Source of the DNA: Candidatus Nealsonbacteria bacterium CG11_big_fil_rev_8_21_14_0_20_37_68
GTDB lineage: Bacteria; Patescibacteriota; Minisyncoccia; Minisyncoccales; GCA-002782225
DNA: 5,901 nt
Reading direction: 5' to 3'
Assembly: GCA_002787295.1 (NCBI GenBank)
Contig: PCWJ01000031.1
Coordinates: forward strand, 32,133 to 38,033
Shown: positions 4,943-5,901 of the stretch, in pieces
Layout of the letters: each line of letters starts with the position of its first letter
Position numbering within the stretch: the first letter of the stretch is position 1
Made by a program: the position numbers and the translations under genes
The notes under the pieces: model-generated
The model's input: only the letters and a program-made list of their open reading frames with translations
What the model was told of the DNA's origin: nothing
The model's database searches: none

Positions 4943-4992
4943 TTCCGATTTAGTATATTAATAATAAATCGAGAATCCTTGATGATTTTGGT

Positions 4993-5027
4993 GGGCCCAT
5001 AGTTTAATGGTAGAACACTACATTTGC
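4993..5027 (+). pseudogene. tRNA-Ala 5' half duplicate, copy C
   Basis: A 35-nt segment aligns without gaps to the first 35 nt of tRNA-Ala (5064-5098), with 29 of 35 identical and mostly transitions among the differences. It runs from the first acceptor base exactly to the anticodon TGC and then stops. The D-arm still folds. The anticodon stem (CTACA) has no partner downstream, and there is no T-arm, so it cannot be a full tRNA. Confidence 0.7.
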
Positions 5028-5029
5028 CC

Positions 5030-5062
5030 CGATTATTAATCGAGGATTCTCGATTGCAATCG
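5030..5062 (+). repeat. Stem-loop immediately before tRNA-Ala
   Basis: Inner stem AATCGAG (5038-5044) with CTCGATT (5049-5055), loop GATT; outer stem CGATT (5030-5034) with AATCG (5058-5062), small internal loop. It separates copy C from the intact tRNA-Ala, starting one base before it. The segment AGGATTCTCGAT (5043-5054) is also the inverted partner of ATCGAGAATCCT (4968-4979), so copy C is flanked by a 12-bp inverted repeat. It may act in tRNA processing or be an attachment-site relic; neither is shown. Confidence 0.6.
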
Positions 5063-5063
5063 T

Positions 5064-5138
5064 GGGCCCGTAGTTCAGTGGTAGAACGCCTCATTTGCAA
5101 TGAGGAAATCAGCGGTTCAAGTCCGCTCGGGTCCACCA
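5064..5138 (+). tRNA. tRNA-Ala (anticodon TGC), CCA encoded
   Basis: A complete cloverleaf: acceptor GGGCCCG with CGGGTCC, containing the G3-U70 wobble pair that marks alanine tRNA; D-stem GTTC/GAAC with loop AGTGGTA; anticodon stem CCTCA/TGAGG with loop TTTGCAA (anticodon TGC); variable loop AAATC; T-stem AGCGG/CCGCT with loop TTCAAGT; discriminator A5135 and encoded CCA (5136-5138). Its 3' half is overlapped on the other strand by the end of the recombinase reading frame, and tRNA 5'-half fragments lie upstream. Confidence 0.96.
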
Positions 5139-5901
5139 AAGACGATTTGTTTCGCCCTCGCCCCTCGCTTCGCTCGGGGCTCGGGCTTCGACGGGCAGAA
5201 AATAAAGGTAATTCCACGGCTTTTTGAAATCAATAAAAAGCCGCTGGTTCAAAATTCGGCGGTTCGAGCCGATTTTTTTGAGGAAATTTTTCATCTCTGA
5301 AAAATTATCGCTCAAAACGAAATTTTTGGCTTGGTTGGCTTCAATTATCCAATTCCTTGTGAGTTCGAGCCAATGATTGCCTTTTCGCTCAAAATCAGAT
5401 AATTTTTCTTCCAAAGTTTTCTTTTCAGACATCAAATCGTTTTTCTTCATTTGAAATTCCGGCAATTCCAAATCGCCTTCAAGATACGCGTCCATTAGGC
5501 GATTTATTTTTGTTTTTACTTTTTCTAATTCGGTTTTGAGATTTTGAGCGAAAAGGTCGGACGAGTGCCGGGTCTCCGCGTTCTCGATTTCCAGTTTTGC
5601 CAAAAACTTTTCCCGCCACTCGTCAGGCAAAGAAACTTTTTGACACATCTCTTTTATTTGTTCGGCAAAATTTTCCTCTCGCAAAAAGCGGTTTTGGGAA
5701 CATTTGTGCGTTTTGCTCTTGAAGGTACAATGGTAATAGTGATATTTCCTGCCGCTTTTTTTGATTTTTCTTTCGGCGGTTATGGTATATCCGCACTCGC
5801 CGCAAACCGCAAAATTGAGGAATTGGAAGTTTTTCGGCCCTCGCTTTTTGCGTGGCTTACCATTCGTTATTAACGCTTCCTGTATTCGGTCAAAAAGTTT
5901 C
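5109..5901 (-). CDS. Large serine recombinase, C-terminal part (runs off the right edge)
   Basis: Site-specific DNA recombinase of the large serine (resolvase/invertase) family, likely the integrase of a mobile element. The catalytic and main recombinase domains lie beyond 5901. Reading leftward from the edge, in one uninterrupted frame: a zinc beta-ribbon (PF13408-like) with CGECG (C codons near 5802 and 5793), YHYYHC (cysteine near 5727) and KCSQ (cysteine near 5700), giving four zinc ligands; then a long charged coiled coil with LMDAYLEGDLELPEFQMKKNDL, typical of the family; then GSNRRILNQRLFIDFKKPW near the usual C-terminus. Conservation stops at about 5193. The remaining 27 codons (VEARAPSEARGEG... 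to TRADLNR) cross the GC-rich repeat and the reverse complement of tRNA-Ala, ending at TGA 5109-5111, so the native stop seems to have been lost. A TTG at 5684 is not the true start, because the frame is open upstream. Confidence 0.88.
   Translation of the reverse strand, partial: KLFDRIQEALITNGKPRKKRGPKNFQFLNFAVCGECGYTITAERKIKKSGRKYHYYHCTFKSKTHKCSQNRFLREENFAEQIKEMCQKVSLPDEWREKFLAKLEIENAETRHSSDLFAQNLKTELEKVKTKINRLMDAYLEGDLELPEFQMKKNDLMSEKKTLEEKLSDFERKGNHWLELTRNWIIEANQAKNFVLSDNFSEMKNFLKKIGSNRRILNQRLFIDFKKPWNYLYFLPVEARAPSEARGEGETNRLWWTRADLNR
5154..5186. repeat. GC-rich imperfect inverted repeat after tRNA-Ala
   Basis: GCCC (5154-5157) and CCCC (5161-5164) pair with GGGG (5176-5179) and GGGC (5183-5186), with a 3-nt internal mismatch and an 11-nt loop. 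No T-run follows on either strand, so it is a poor terminator. It lies between the tRNA and the conserved part of the recombinase and is translated in that frame as VEARAPSEARGEG. Similar CTCGC/GAGCG-rich sequence appears at 4800-4930, so it may be a dispersed repeat. Confidence 0.45.

Noticed and set aside
4801..5200. CRISPR-like array from the roughly 70-bp repeat spacing
   Set aside because: Repeats are degenerate tRNA pieces of uneven length and the spacers are related to one another, unlike CRISPR; no cas gene is present.
4936..5217. Reading frame of 93 residues on the - strand
   Set aside because: Its middle is the reverse complement of tRNA-Ala (the familiar spurious SGLEPLISSLQMRRSTTELR-type translation), and the rest is non-coding repeat.
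5217..5243. Nine-bp hairpin with T and A runs, possible terminator of tRNA-Ala
   Set aside because: It lies inside conserved recombinase codons (RLFIDFKKPW) and no T-run follows the stem on either strand; the symmetry comes from the codons.
5256..5281. T-arm-like GGTTCGA followed by seven T
   Set aside because: It looks like a tRNA 3' end with a terminator, but the stems do not fit a T-arm and the bases encode the conserved GSNRR of the recombinase.
5024..5300. Two + strand reading frames through tRNA-Ala
   Set aside because: They run through the tRNA and then antisense to the conserved recombinase end; no start signal or recognisable domain.
5544..5873. Plus-strand frame of 109 residues
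   Set aside because: Antisense to the recombinase zinc ribbon and coiled coil, which are far better supported.

Overview
The window looks like a low-GC bacterium of the Candidate Phyla Radiation (Patescibacteria), possibly the Microgenomates side; the phylum is a guess. The signs are a divergent 16S rRNA gene split by introns that encode LAGLIDADG endonucleases, an unlinked rRNA layout, short AT-rich genes mostly without Shine-Dalgarno sequences, and a tRNA gene without an encoded CCA.

Layout. Positions 1-2402 are the second half of a 16S rRNA gene on the + strand. It is cut by two group I introns. The first enters from the left and ends at 880, just before the base equivalent to E. coli A794. 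The second, complete, is 1151-1943, between the equivalents of U1060 and G1061. Each carries a LAGLIDADG homing endonuclease, placed in different loops of the ribozyme and from different LAGLIDADG families. The 16S ends with a good helix 45 and GGATCA, but the usual anti-Shine-Dalgarno CCTCC is not there. A trailer with a long stem-loop leads to an intrinsic terminator at 2530-2558. No 23S gene follows in the window.

From 2611 there is plsY (glycerol-3-phosphate acyltransferase, phospholipid synthesis), apparently from its own promoter whose -35 lies inside the terminator hairpin, and closed by a second terminator overlapping its stop. Next come a YbaK/ProX-type aminoacyl-tRNA deacylase and a class I SAM methyltransferase, translationally coupled by an ATGA overlap. 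Then follow tRNA-Ile(GAT), a small two-helix membrane protein, a 220-bp stretch of degenerate tRNA 5'-half repeats (period about 70-77 bp), and an intact tRNA-Ala(TGC).

The right end (5109-5901, - strand) is the C-terminal part of a large serine recombinase, zinc ribbon plus coiled coil, open at the window edge. Its reading frame runs through a GC-rich repeat into the 3' half of tRNA-Ala, which suggests a mobile element abutting that tRNA. tRNA-Ile(GAT) and tRNA-Ala(TGC), in that order and strand after 16S, are the pair that normally sits in the 16S-23S spacer, so the window may be a broken-up rRNA operon.
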